Counted from the stretch's first letter, positions 1 through 7,939 are shown. The stretch: DNA of 64,000 nt from Mesorhizobium sp. M1D.F.Ca.ET.043.01.1.1 (GCF_003952385.1 NZ_CP034444.1:2914001-2978000), one strand, 5' to 3'. Numbers and translations are program-made. The notes: generated by a model from the letters alone, not told the origin.

Positions 1-897
1 CTTCTCGGGAACGGCCCACCCAGTGGCTCCATCAAGGTCACCAAGATCTTTGATCCAATCTCTAATTTGAATAGCGTCAGGGCCGAGATGCTCGGTCTCG
101 CGGTAAATCCAAGCGTTGATAAGATCGACTGTCGAAACCTTCATTCCTGATAGATTTAACGTCTCGAAGATTTCGCATATTTTCCCGAGGTCATACTCTT
201 CTGGAACTATGCACGCTGCAAGTTTTGTTGACGTTATGCCGTCGAACGCGGATTGCAAGATATTGTCTCTGCGAGACAATTCCTCTGCATCGGGAAGTTG
301 GCTATTCGGATAATTTGCAGGGTTCTTAATCTCCTGGGCATAGCGATACCATTGCCTCATAACACTTTCGTCCGGCTGATCGCTGGAAAGCGGAAATAGG
401 CCGTGACCGATGCAGCTTGAGGTGCTCGTAAGCCCCCTCCGTTGGAGATCTGATCGCTTAATGAAGATGACCCGCTCCAGGGGGTCAGGTTGAGAGGCAT
501 TTAGAAAATACTTTCCGCAGTACTTGCTTCTCCCATACTCGGGCGCGAAACCGGCGAATGCCATTGCAATCGCGGTGCATCGTTGCCGTCCGTCAAGGAT
601 GGCTAACAAGTTGGGGTCGCCCGTCTCCTTTCCAAAATACGCGATCGCGTGCTTTTTGTTGACTGGGTCATAGTCACCAATTGAAAGACGCTCCACGTCT
701 AGCGGATTTTGGTGCGACTGCTGCCAAAGCGTTGCCATCCCGATTGGATAGGCGTCAATAATCGAAGTTGCGAGCTCGGCTACGGCGGACGTGTCCCAGA
801 CGAACTCTCGCTGAAATTTGGGAACCTGCCAACTCGCTTTGCGAAGGTTGTCTATGACCTCGGCGATACCGAGTTCGCCAATTCGTATTCCGCCCAT
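1..897 (-). CDS. DUF262 domain protein (GmrSD/ParB-like nuclease fold), C-terminus cut by window edge
   Basis: The frame is open from ATG 897 to base 1, giving 299 residues with no stop, so the C-terminus lies outside the window. The start follows an AGGAG and a GAGGGA. Seen motifs: VPKFQREFVWD at residues 24-34, LDGRQRCTAI at 101-110 and a FETLNLSG stretch further on. These match the DUF262 pattern (normally FQR.xxW and DGQQR); Arg replaces the usual second residue of DGQQR. Known: DUF262 forms the N-terminal half of type IV restriction enzymes such as GmrSD and occurs in other phage-defence proteins; it is a nucleotide-dependent, ParB-like fold. Inferred: an island-borne defence or nuclease gene. 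Without the C-terminal domain the subtype cannot be named. Confidence 0.8.
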   Translation of the reverse strand, partial: MGGIRIGELGIAEVIDNLRKASWQVPKFQREFVWDTSAVAELATSIIDAYPIGMATLWQQSHQNPLDVERLSIGDYDPVNKKHAIAYFGKETGDPNLLAILDGRQRCTAIAMAFAGFAPEYGRSKYCGKYFLNASQPDPLERVIFIKRSDLQRRGLTSTSSCIGHGLFPLSSDQPDESVMRQWYRYAQEIKNPANYPNSQLPDAEELSRRDNILQSAFDGITSTKLAACIVPEEYDLGKICEIFETLNLSGMKVSTVDLINAWIYRETEHLGPDAIQIRDWIKDLGDLDGATGWAVPEK

Positions 898-1287
898 AGT
901 TCCCTCGCTCCTAGCCCCGAACTCATTTTAGCTTTTACACGAAAATCTCAGAAGGCAATCCGTATCTTTGCGACAGCCCGGGCAGAAGTTTTATGCCGGA
1001 ATGACGGAGGCCAGGTAGCGGAGAGACGGATCAAATCGCGCCTTGTTCGGAGGCCCAACGGGCTATGGCCTGACCATCACACAAGAGCCGCCCATTCGAT
1101 TTTGCCGCCCACTCGACCCTTTCCATCTGTTTTGAACTCAGATGCCAATGGTTGATCTGCATCCGCGGAGTATGCCCCCCGAGTTTGGCGAGCTAACGCA
1201 AGAAATCCTTCCGGGCTGTCGATCTACGGTTTGAGAACTTGCCACTAAGCTGTCTTCCTTCGCCCGGCGGTCTCGGTAGGGGATGCG
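898..1287. other. Gene-free stretch with a possible decayed reading frame
   Basis: There is no intact gene in this 390-bp gap. On the minus strand, one frame from about 1265 to the TGA at 1031-1033 reads like protein (RKDFLR, then LAKLGGHTPRMQ) but has an in-frame TAG at 1193-1195. It may be the remnant of a mobile-element gene; I do not recognise the family. The promoter of the DUF262 gene should lie just above 897. Confidence 0.35.
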
Positions 1288-2316
1288 TCATAAAATTGCG
1301 CCAGCTGCGTTGCTAATGAAAAGGTCGATGTCCCGAATATAGCGACCTAGCATGGCATCGCTGGCGTGGCCGGTTTGTTGCCGGATTTTCCAGGGGGATA
1401 CCCCGACCATAGCTGCCGATGTGACCAGCCCGGCCCGCAACGAGTGAGCTGAAAAGCCATCCGGGCTGACGTCGGCGGCCAACAGTCTCCCCTTCAAGAC
1501 CAGCGCCACTGCCTCTGCAGACAGACGCTGTTCGCTGATGTGACCGTGACGGCTGACACAACGGAATATTGGTCCAGCACCAATTGTGGCGGTGGACAGC
1601 CATTGGTCGAGAGCGTTGACGGGGCAGCACCGAGTTCGACCGAACGGAATGCCGATCTTTCGACCAACCCCCTCCTGGTCCGTCTTCGAACGCCGCAATT
1701 GGATGATGATCCCCTGTCGAACTTGCTCGATGTCCTCCACGTCGAGGCCTACGAGTTCAGATCGTCGAAACCCTCCTGCGAAGCCGATCAGGAGCAACGC
1801 TCGATCCCTAGTACTCTTGGGGTCGTCACCCATGCGCTCTAGCACTGCGAACAAGTCATCGCGCAGGAGGGGCTTGGCTTCAACTTGAGCGGTTCCGCGA
1901 CTGCGTTTGATGCCGCGAATTGTCGCCTTCACCAGTTCAGACCTTGTCGGGCTGGCGAACCCCTCTGCGGCATGCGCCTTGGTGATCGTTGCCAGACGCC
2001 GACAAAGTGTGGCGACGCTTAATGTGTCCGCATGCTCCGCAAGATATTTGGCAATCGTCATATCGGTGGCCGGAATGCTGCCGCCCCAGGCCTGGAAGTG
2101 AGCAAGATCGGCGGCATATGCCCGGCGGGTATTTTCGGACAGGCTCTTTTCCACATACCCGGCTACGTCGTCGGGCAACTCGGTTGTGAAGTTAATTTCA
2201 CAAAGCGGCGTGGTGGCGTTCGTAGCGGCTCCGGGGGGTACTGACAGGTCTGCCAAAGGCCCCAATATGGGTCGTGATAAGAGGGGATTATCACGAGTTA
2301 GACGGCCTTTAGACAT
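1288..2316 (-). CDS. Tyrosine recombinase (phage integrase / XerCD-like)
   Basis: 342 residues, with a core-binding (SAM-like) domain at about residues 45-140 and a catalytic domain at about 160-340. The catalytic set is visible: Arg in GGFRRSEL (184/185), Lys in RRSKTD (211), HSLR (His291, Arg294), TGHAS (His317) and LGRYIRD (Tyr326). It performs site-specific DNA strand exchange. It overlaps the upstream 359-aa gene by 8 bp, so the two are probably translationally coupled. It is unrelated in layout to the 579-aa integrase beside the tRNA, so it may serve a different element or a DNA inversion/excision role. Family assignment is secure; its target is unknown. Confidence 0.92.
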   Translation of the reverse strand: MSKGRLTRDNPLLSRPILGPLADLSVPPGAATNATTPLCEINFTTELPDDVAGYVEKSLSENTRRAYAADLAHFQAWGGSIPATDMTIAKYLAEHADTLSVATLCRRLATITKAHAAEGFASPTRSELVKATIRGIKRSRGTAQVEAKPLLRDDLFAVLERMGDDPKSTRDRALLLIGFAGGFRRSELVGLDVEDIEQVRQGIIIQLRRSKTDQEGVGRKIGIPFGRTRCCPVNALDQWLSTATIGAGPIFRCVSRHGHISEQRLSAEAVALVLKGRLLAADVSPDGFSAHSLRAGLVTSAAMVGVSPWKIRQQTGHASDAMLGRYIRDIDLFISNAAGAIL

Positions 2317-3388
2317 GTTGGCGCTCCTCGTTCAGGAGCGGGATATCGTTGCGAAGCAGTGAGATGATTTCGGTGGCGTTTGGACAATGCGAGCCTTGGC
2401 TTTCGATTTCCCACAGCCGCCGAAGTTCGTCTGCTAGTGGCCATCGGTAGTGTGTCCGCAACAGGCCGCCCTCGACTGCAAACAGTATGTCGCCGAGGAA
2501 TTTAATCCGCTGCGCGGGCGAGACATGGCTGCGGACCCAGCGAGCCGTGTTGCAGTTGCGTCCGAGAAACCGTCTCAGCGCCTGCTGCCCTTCGCGGCTA
2601 TAAACGTCGAGCGCCCAACTAGGCAGCACGCCGCACATGGCTTCGGGAGGAAAGTCGTCGTCCTCGATCACTGCCGGCTGCTCAGGCTTTAGCGACGCCA
2701 GCAGCACGACCAGCGGGCACAGGACCTGCCCGGCCCTTCGAAAACCTTCCCGCGCAATCTCGACCAGGGTGTGGGGATGACCTGCTTCGCAAAGATCATC
2801 GAAGAGGGCTTGTGGTGTTCCCTTTCGTGTCCGGAGCTGCGGTGAGGCGCAACGATCAGTCCCGGCCAAATACCAGGCGGCCAGCGCACGCTTCGGCAGC
2901 GGGGCACTGCTCCTCACAAACGCGAGCAATTCGGAGGTTGTGCCATATGTGAGGCCCAGCCGAAGATGCTCATACGATGGGTGCCGTTCGGCGAGCATGA
3001 GTAGATCGTCAGCGCTCCGGCATTTCGGTGCGTCGCACATTCGCTCGACAAGATAGCTTGCGACGGACCATTCGCCGCCGATTTTTGCCCGAAATGATTT
3101 CCCCGCGAGCGAGGCCGTGACGAGGCCAACGGTGTCGATATCAGCGACCCCGACATCCTCGAACGCTATCGAGCAAGCCCGTCGCCAGAACCTTTCTGGC
3201 GACTGCCGAAGCAGCGTGGCGGCTGCCTGCAATGCGAATTGTCCGTGCCCGCGCCGGATAGCTTTCTGAAGCAAGGCCATGGCCAACCAGGGTGAAATAT
3301 CGAGGGGATGGGGAACGGGCGGCTCATGGCGAAGCAGTTGCTGCACCAATTCGTGTCGCAGGATAGAGAGGGTTTCGGGACAGTTCAT
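2309..3388 (-). CDS. Stand-alone protein resembling the C-terminal region of RarA/MgsA, coupled to a recombinase
   Basis: 359 residues, with a strong ribosome-binding site (AAGGAGG) 7 bp before ATG 3388. Residues about 37-83 (ALLQKAIRRGHGQFALQ, then SIAFEDVGVAD) match the start of the MgsA/RarA C-terminal helical domain, where family members read like AL.KS.RG.D..AALYW and R.ASEDIGLAD. There is no AAA+ ATPase domain, so the region is detached from its usual partner. RarA acts at stalled replication forks and its C-terminal part mediates oligomerisation and SSB contact. Here the gene overlaps the recombinase start by 8 bp, suggesting an accessory factor for recombination. The domain call is from a short motif and is moderate; the function is inference. 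Confidence 0.6.
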   Translation of the reverse strand: MNCPETLSILRHELVQQLLRHEPPVPHPLDISPWLAMALLQKAIRRGHGQFALQAAATLLRQSPERFWRRACSIAFEDVGVADIDTVGLVTASLAGKSFRAKIGGEWSVASYLVERMCDAPKCRSADDLLMLAERHPSYEHLRLGLTYGTTSELLAFVRSSAPLPKRALAAWYLAGTDRCASPQLRTRKGTPQALFDDLCEAGHPHTLVEIAREGFRRAGQVLCPLVVLLASLKPEQPAVIEDDDFPPEAMCGVLPSWALDVYSREGQQALRRFLGRNCNTARWVRSHVSPAQRIKFLGDILFAVEGGLLRTHYRWPLADELRRLWEIESQGSHCPNATEIISLLRNDIPLLNEERQHV

Positions 3389-3444
3389 GTGGCTTCCTCC
3401 TTGGAGTTCAAGGGAGGAGCTGAGCGTTCAGTCCCACTATTAAT

Positions 3445-3457
3445 GATATAGTATATC
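3445..3457. promoter_or_regulatory. 13-bp perfect palindrome upstream of the recombinase operon
   Basis: GATATA-G-TATATC is a perfect dyad about 57 bp above the start at 3388, inside an AT-rich stretch that would carry the promoter of the RarA-C-like/recombinase operon. It is a candidate operator or part of the -10 region. The binding protein is unknown. Confidence 0.4.
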
Positions 3458-3516
3458 AGGTCTTTATCAAGTTATATTAGCCATCTACAACAAATAGCTG
3501 GCCAACGGGGCAATAC

Positions 3517-3780
3517 CTATAGAAATCGGCGCTGCTGTTTACGCGAGGATTTGAACACAGTCTTCACAATTTTACCAGAAACCGGCACGAAGACACCCCG
3601 CAATCTCTGAGCTAGATCGATTTGGTGCTTTGCCTCTGCTTCTATTTTCTCAAAATCGTGCTCTGAGAGTAGGAACCCATGAGCCGTTTCGGTGCCGTTC
3701 TCAATCACAAACTGAACCTCCGCGGGTCGAATGCCTCGTTGACGCATTCGCAAATGAGCATGATCGCTAAATTCAAGCAT
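3517..3780 (-). CDS. DUF4258 domain protein
   Basis: 87 residues. The N-terminus FSDHAHLRMRQRGI matches the DUF4258 signature (S.HA..RM..RGI), and the C-terminus is basic (KSSRKQQRRF). Known: DUF4258 proteins are small, occur on mobile elements and are often suspected RNase-like toxins, but no activity is firmly established for most. The gene overlaps the end of the RAMA-like gene by 8 bp and is the last of three overlapping genes. Inferred: part of a small toxin or defence cassette. The family call is good; the function is open. Confidence 0.7.
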   Translation of the reverse strand: MLEFSDHAHLRMRQRGIRPAEVQFVIENGTETAHGFLLSEHDFEKIEAEAKHQIDLAQRLRGVFVPVSGKIVKTVFKSSRKQQRRFL

Positions 3781-4114
3781 TTGTTTCCTGCCCCTTTTTC
3801 GAGCGGAGTGTCTGAGCGGGAACCCAATCCTTAGTCAGAGGCAACCTGAACCAAAGGTCTCGCCAGGCATTTCGCGACGTGCCACCCGCGACCTTTGACG
3901 CCCACTCCGACGGCGAGTATTCACCGGAAGCGTCGACAATCTTTCCGCCTTGGATCTTGGCATAGTGATGGTCTGCTCCATACGCCATTCGGACCTCTGA
4001 TCCCTGGGGTATCGTCACCTCTTTCCAAACAAGTGGCTTGTTGAATTCGCTCATCTCCGCCACGGCCAACGCCAGCCGATTTTTGTACAAGGCCGGCGCG
4101 TATTTCTGCATCAC
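3773..4114 (-). CDS. Small protein with a RAMA-like domain
   Basis: 113 residues from GTG 4114; ATG 4111 is in frame and also possible. Residues about 28-95 run VWKEVTIPQGSEVRM, GGKIVDASGEY, SPSEWASKVAGG, NAWRDLWFR. This follows the RAMA (restriction enzyme adenine methylase associated) layout: a strand-rich dG.i.d..G..y half, then SPS.aA....gg..nGW..W. Known: RAMA domains accompany restriction, methylase and nuclease proteins and are thought to read modified DNA. The start overlaps the stop of the 58-aa gene as GTGA, and the end overlaps the DUF4258 gene. It could instead be a related domain such as DUF4357. Confidence 0.55.
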   Translation of the reverse strand: MMQKYAPALYKNRLALAVAEMSEFNKPLVWKEVTIPQGSEVRMAYGADHHYAKIQGGKIVDASGEYSPSEWASKVAGGTSRNAWRDLWFRLPLTKDWVPAQTLRSKKGQETNA

Positions 4115-4287
4115 CGCCCCCAGGCGGTCTCCCCAGTGATCCTCCCCCCAACTTCTACGCTATTTTCTATCCACCTTTCGACTAACGTCTCCGCGAGTTG
4201 CTCGGGGCTCACCTTGCCATCGGAAAAGCGCACGATGTCGCTATAAAGCTCGCGAGAAAATGGGATAAATACGACGCTTGTAGGCAT
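4111..4287 (-). CDS. 58-aa protein of unknown function, first gene of a three-gene overlapping operon
   Basis: Small reading frame, ATG 4287 to TGA 4111. The product starts MPTSVVFIPF and continues with a helical, acidic stretch (SPEQLAETLVERWIEN). A TAGGAACC element lies just before the ATG. Its TGA overlaps the GTG start of the RAMA-like gene (GTGA), and the three genes together form one coupled unit, 4287 to 3517. I do not recognise the family. The size and position resemble an antitoxin or a small regulator, but no DNA-binding motif is clear. That it is a real gene rests mainly on the 4-bp overlap and on in-frame continuity. Confidence 0.55.
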   Translation of the reverse strand: MPTSVVFIPFSRELYSDIVRFSDGKVSPEQLAETLVERWIENSVEVGGRITGETAWGR

Positions 4288-4487
4288 ATCTGGTTCCTAT
4301 AATTTCGCTCTAGCACGTTATAGCCCCACAATAGGCTCAACTTTTAGCAGGCGTCAATAGCCGTTGTTTGGAAAAAATAGTTTCTTTTAGCTGGATCGCC
4401 GTAGAGTTGGTTCTCTTGCGCAGGGCTTTGCGTCCCACCAAAATGCGCCAGCTGGCATATCTGTCAGCGGGGATTGGAGGATAGCTG

Positions 4488-5549
4488 GTGCCACTACGCT
4501 GCCTCGGGGCTGAAGGCGAGAGTATCCTGGCATTCGACCTGAATAGGGAGGAATGGGCAGCGCTGCGGAAGGGCAATGCGCAATCGCGGCATCTGCGAAT
4601 GCCGTGTTGCACCTCTCATGCGGTAATGAAGGTGTCGTCTCGCGGGCAGCAGTTTTTTGCACATCAGCCGCATGGAATTTGCACCACCGCTCCCGAGACG
4701 GAACAACATCTTCTCCTCAAGAGCCTTGCGGTCGAGGCCGCTCGAAAGGCCGGGTGGACGGCATCGACCGAAGTCCGGGGCTTCTCGCCAACCGGTGAAG
4801 AATGGACCGCCGACGTTCTTGCCGAAAAAGGCGATCATCGTGTTGCGGTCGAAATTCAGTGGTCGCCACAATCCTTAGATGAAACGATGCGACGACAGGA
4901 GCGCTACAGGCAGTCTGGCGTTCGCGGCCTGTGGCTACTTCGAAGACTGGGCTTTCCCATCTCCAAGGAACTCCCCGCTGTTGTTGTGTCGGGGGATAGT
5001 CAGGGCGGTTTCGAAGCCAGGATCCCGAATGGAACTCGGCAGAACAAGAAGAACCTCGATGATCCGAGGAACTGGCGACAGCAGATGCCGATTGCATCGT
5101 TTCTGCATGCCGCGTTCGAGCGTCGATTTCGCTATGGGATCGAGACTGACATGCCGGCAATCGTCACCGTGCAGTCGCGCAAACTTTGGTGCCGAGAGTG
5201 CCGTGCGCCAACCTGGGCAATTAAGTCAATCGAGATAACGGTAGGGCCGTACTCCTCTCAACGAACGCTTCTCGACTTACCAGATCAGGCTGTCATGGAG
5301 GTTGTTCAGAAGCTTCCTCTGGATGAACCCGTCGGGACCATCAAGTCTCGGTTTGTACGTCCTCTTGGACGACCCCGCTTCAGCAACGGCTGCTTTAATT
5401 GTGATGCCCTGATCGATGATTTTTTTGAAAATCAGGCATGGTGCTCAGAGCTGAAAACCCTCGCCATTTTCCCAGTACAGCTGTCTAATGGCTGGCAGGA
5501 TGTCATAGGACCGCGGTACGGCTGGGGAGTTCACCCACAAGGACCGTGA
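4488..5549 (+). CDS. CoiA-like nuclease family protein
   Basis: 353 residues from GTG 4488. Seen: a cysteine/histidine region (MPCCTSHAVMKVSSRGQQFFAH, 38-59), PETEQHLLLK (69-78), then WTADVLAEKG...VAVEIQWS (106-126). The last has the D109...E122-x-Q124 pattern of a PD-(D/E)xK nuclease core. Two CxxC pairs near the C-terminus (CRECRAP, CFNCD) suggest a zinc ribbon. Known: CoiA is a competence-induced protein of Gram-positives; homologues in proteobacterial islands are annotated as competence-like but may be defence nucleases. It is divergent from the 58-aa/RAMA/DUF4258 operon and shares a 200-bp control region with it. Family call good; role unknown. Confidence 0.8.
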   Translation: MPLRCLGAEGESILAFDLNREEWAALRKGNAQSRHLRMPCCTSHAVMKVSSRGQQFFAHQPHGICTTAPETEQHLLLKSLAVEAARKAGWTASTEVRGFSPTGEEWTADVLAEKGDHRVAVEIQWSPQSLDETMRRQERYRQSGVRGLWLLRRLGFPISKELPAVVVSGDSQGGFEARIPNGTRQNKKNLDDPRNWRQQMPIASFLHAAFERRFRYGIETDMPAIVTVQSRKLWCRECRAPTWAIKSIEITVGPYSSQRTLLDLPDQAVMEVVQKLPLDEPVGTIKSRFVRPLGRPRFSNGCFNCDALIDDFFENQAWCSELKTLAIFPVQLSNGWQDVIGPRYGWGVHPQGP

Positions 5550-5945
5550 GGGACAAAAAATGTCTCCGGCAAGAAGTTCGGCGACAAGCCTCCTGAGCCG
5601 AAATGGGTTTCCGTCAGACCAAGCAAACTCTGCTATTCTTAAGAAGGCGACTGTCGGCTGAACCTCCCCCGGGTAAGTGCTTGATTATCGCAAAGTATTC
5701 GTCATAGACGGGGTGCCCCGTACCCCTTCCTGGATATATCCGGGGCGTATCCCTGGATGTGTCTTTAGACATCTGAGAAGGACACGCTGTAAGCAGGGAA
5801 CAAGCTCTTCGCCCCGCTCTAAGTCGAGCGCTCTAAACGGCATATCCTATAGGCCAGTTGGTTCAAATCACCCCATCTCGCGGGGAGCTACGTGCGCGAG
5901 AGTGTAGTTAATTTCACCAGCCTATTGCTGGTTGACCCAGCAAAC
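5550..5945. other. Gene-free stretch
   Basis: About 396 bp between the CoiA-like gene and the HNH-type gene, which converge here. Short frames exist but show no codon pattern or domain. A TTCAAATC string near 5870 looks like a tRNA T-loop, but no tRNA can be folded around it. I see no clear terminator. Confidence 0.5.
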
Positions 5946-6875
5946 CTAAACCTTGCTCTTCAACATACGCTTGACGTCTTCCTTAGCGTTCACTGCCGCA
6001 ACGTATGCAGGATCGATCTTCCTGATCAACTCTTGCTGTGCCGGGGGCAAATTGGCGAAAATCACGTGCGGGCGATGTTCGGGCCAAATCTTGGCGAAAC
6101 GACGCTCGTATTGCTCCCGGGTAACTGACGAAAAGTGCTCGGGAAATTCCTCGATCAGGAATTCATAGCTGGGCATCACTTCCTCCGGGTGGCCGTCCTC
6201 CCGCATATCCCTGTACCTCTCGGCCATTCGCTGAAACGCGATATCCCGAGCCCAACGCGAAGGGGCAGTCCTGGCAGATGGCTGGGGTGCTACATGGAAC
6301 TGAGCGCGCTCGGACTGCTGAGATGTCGGGGCCGCACGTCTGCCTTCGATGATTTCGTCATCTGACCAGCCGCGTTCCTTGCGTTTCCTAATCGTGCTCG
6401 GAGCGACGCCCCGCAACTTGGCGAGCTGGGAAACGGTGTAGGTGAAGCCAGTGCGTGAGTAGTAGAAAATCAGGGTGTCCGACTTGTTGTTGTTCTGTGT
6501 GCGCTTGTCTGCCCACCTTACCTTACCAGGGCCATATTCCGGATCCGCATTGTCGATCCGGTCCAGTGTCGCACCGAGCGCAGGGATCGACCCGACATGG
6601 CGAAGGAAACTGGCAAAATCTCGGAAATCACGATGGATCACCGCCCCATGGCTTTTTTCCCGGGTGAGCATATTCCGATGCGTGTTCGCCTCGTGCTTAT
6701 AGCGTTGCCGCAACTGCATTTTGGAAAGCGTTTCGCAGTCGGTTGTCACCTTAGGCCTAGTGGTTTTCCCGATTTTCTTGACTGCGCGACACGACATTTT
6801 CTTTTTACTCATGACCGTGACACCCGGGTTCGTTTTTCGGCCTAAACGGCACCATTTTGCGTCTTTGCCGAGCAT
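5946..6875 (-). CDS. HNH-type endonuclease / DNA-binding protein of phage type
   Basis: 309 residues from ATG 6875; an alternative start at 6812 (MSKKKMS) would remove 21 residues and is equally plausible. The core GATLDRIDNADPEYGPGKVRWADKRTQNNNKSD matches the second half of HNH endonucleases common in phages and islands (LDRIDN.g.YEPGNVRWA...EQ..N). A helix-turn-helix-like segment follows (VSQLAKLRGVAPSTIRKRKERGW) and then a charged C-terminal region. The canonical upstream HNH residues are not obvious, so catalysis is uncertain; it may be a DNA-binding remnant of the fold. It lies downstream of the AlpA-like regulator on the same strand. Confidence 0.6.
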   Translation of the reverse strand: MLGKDAKWCRLGRKTNPGVTVMSKKKMSCRAVKKIGKTTRPKVTTDCETLSKMQLRQRYKHEANTHRNMLTREKSHGAVIHRDFRDFASFLRHVGSIPALGATLDRIDNADPEYGPGKVRWADKRTQNNNKSDTLIFYYSRTGFTYTVSQLAKLRGVAPSTIRKRKERGWSDDEIIEGRRAAPTSQQSERAQFHVAPQPSARTAPSRWARDIAFQRMAERYRDMREDGHPEEVMPSYEFLIEEFPEHFSSVTREQYERRFAKIWPEHRPHVIFANLPPAQQELIRKIDPAYVAAVNAKEDVKRMLKSKV

Positions 6876-6943
6876 GCGTGCCTGTCGCGCTCGTCCAGAA
6901 AATCAACCGAGTTCCATGCGAGTACCCCGATGGAACCGCTGTG

Positions 6944-7150
6944 CTAAGTCGAGCTGGTAGAGATGCGCCGGCTCTTCAGCAGCCAATCGTCGATGTCGGT
7001 AGTCCGATATACGACCAGGCGCTTGCCCGCCTTCGAGTAGGCCGGGCCTTGGCCACGCATCCGCAATTTGGCCAACGTTGACGGGGCGATGCCAATGTAT
7101 CGAGCTGCTTCGGTCGTCCGCAATGTCTTCGGGGCAGATTGCACGTCCAT
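6944..7150 (-). CDS. AlpA/excisionase-like helix-turn-helix protein
   Basis: 68 residues, ATG 7150. The sequence LRTTEAARYIGIAPSTLAKLRMRGQGPAYSKAGKRLVVYRTTDIDDWL is the standard HTH_17 (MerR-like excisionase) layout: recognition helix, wing, then D.dWL. Known: such proteins act as excisionases or activators of integrase genes in islands and prophages. It lies 68 bp above the HNH-type gene on the same strand and diverges from the 168-aa gene at 7433. Probably controls excision or transcription of this element. Confidence 0.85.
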   Translation of the reverse strand: MDVQSAPKTLRTTEAARYIGIAPSTLAKLRMRGQGPAYSKAGKRLVVYRTTDIDDWLLKSRRISTSST

Positions 7151-7371
7151 CTTCCGGGCTCCTGGTGACCATTGAAGAAAGGATCGGACATGTAGGTCTA
7201 CGCGACAAGCGCGGCCAGCAGTTCTGGACGCGAAGTCACACCAGGGCCGTTAACTTTCAAACCCGAGCAGCTCGCGTAAGGTTCAGTTTTGAAAGATTTT
7301 TCTCACGCTCAGGCTGCCCTGTCACAGGGTGGCATTTCGCAACCACCCGGCGATCCTAAATACCAATGTAT

Positions 7372-7413
7372 CATACTTCTTGCATAGTTTCTGATAGAAT
7401 GTTACAAAGTATG
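7372..7413. promoter_or_regulatory. Inverted repeat in the divergent island promoter region
   Basis: CATACTT (7372-7378) and AAGTATG (7407-7413) are exact inverted arms separated by 28 bp. They lie 20-61 bp upstream of the GTG start at 7433, in an AT-rich stretch containing TTGCAT and TAGAAT boxes. They may bind the neighbouring AlpA-like regulator. The promoter elements are not spaced ideally, so only the repeat itself is certain. Confidence 0.35.
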
Positions 7414-7432
7414 TCTGCTGAGGGAGATCGAC

Positions 7433-7939
7433 GTGAGCACAACTGCCATCGCCATTTTCACGGGAAAATCAACCGCCATGGTTCTGGAAGACGGCGGATC
7501 CCGTTCGTGGGTTCTTGACCAAAAGAAAGCTCGGGGCTGCGAATACGCGGTTCTCTATTTCAACGAGCAGTCTAAATATCCAACCAAAGGGTTCACTGGC
7601 CACCGGGAGGCCTTTCTTGTGGGGCGGATTTCCAATGTCGTTCCGTCTCGATGGGTAGGGGGACGTTACCTCATCCAGTTTGACGCCTATGCCGAGTTGA
7701 GCGGCGACGGTGTCTGGCCCGGATGGCGAAATCCCGTTCGTTACACGACGCTGGAGGATCTCGGCATCGACGAAACTCAACTGAAATTTATGCCAATGCC
7801 CGAGGTGAAGCACGGGCCAGAGGCCCCCACTGATGTCGAGGCCGACCAATCCCCACTGACTATCCAGGCGGCGAAGGTAAGGCTGGCCTCACACTATGGC
7901 GTCAAGCCGGAGCAGATCGAGATCGTGATCCGGGCCTGA
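7433..7939 (+). CDS. Island protein of unknown function, 168 aa
   Basis: GTG start with a good ribosome-binding site (GAGGGAG 6 bp upstream). The product has an N-terminal strand-rich segment (MSTTAIAIFTGKS), a middle part rich in aromatic residues (GRYLIQFDAYAELSGDGVWPGWRNPVRYTTLEDLGI) and a C-terminal helical tail (AKVRLASHYGVKPEQIEIVIRA). There is no signal peptide or membrane segment. I do not recognise a domain. It is transcribed away from the AlpA-like gene and converges on the 579-aa integrase, a usual place for element-specific accessory genes. Confidence 0.7.
   Translation: MSTTAIAIFTGKSTAMVLEDGGSRSWVLDQKKARGCEYAVLYFNEQSKYPTKGFTGHREAFLVGRISNVVPSRWVGGRYLIQFDAYAELSGDGVWPGWRNPVRYTTLEDLGIDETQLKFMPMPEVKHGPEAPTDVEADQSPLTIQAAKVRLASHYGVKPEQIEIVIRA

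Noticed and set aside
709..1155. Plus-strand open frame of 148 codons
   Set aside because: It lies opposite the DUF262 gene, which has family motifs and a good ribosome-binding site; the plus-strand product shows no domain.
5860..5895. tRNA-like string GGTTCAAATC near the HNH-type gene
   Set aside because: No acceptor, D-arm or anticodon arm can be paired around it; a bare T-loop-like string is not enough for a tRNA or an attachment site.
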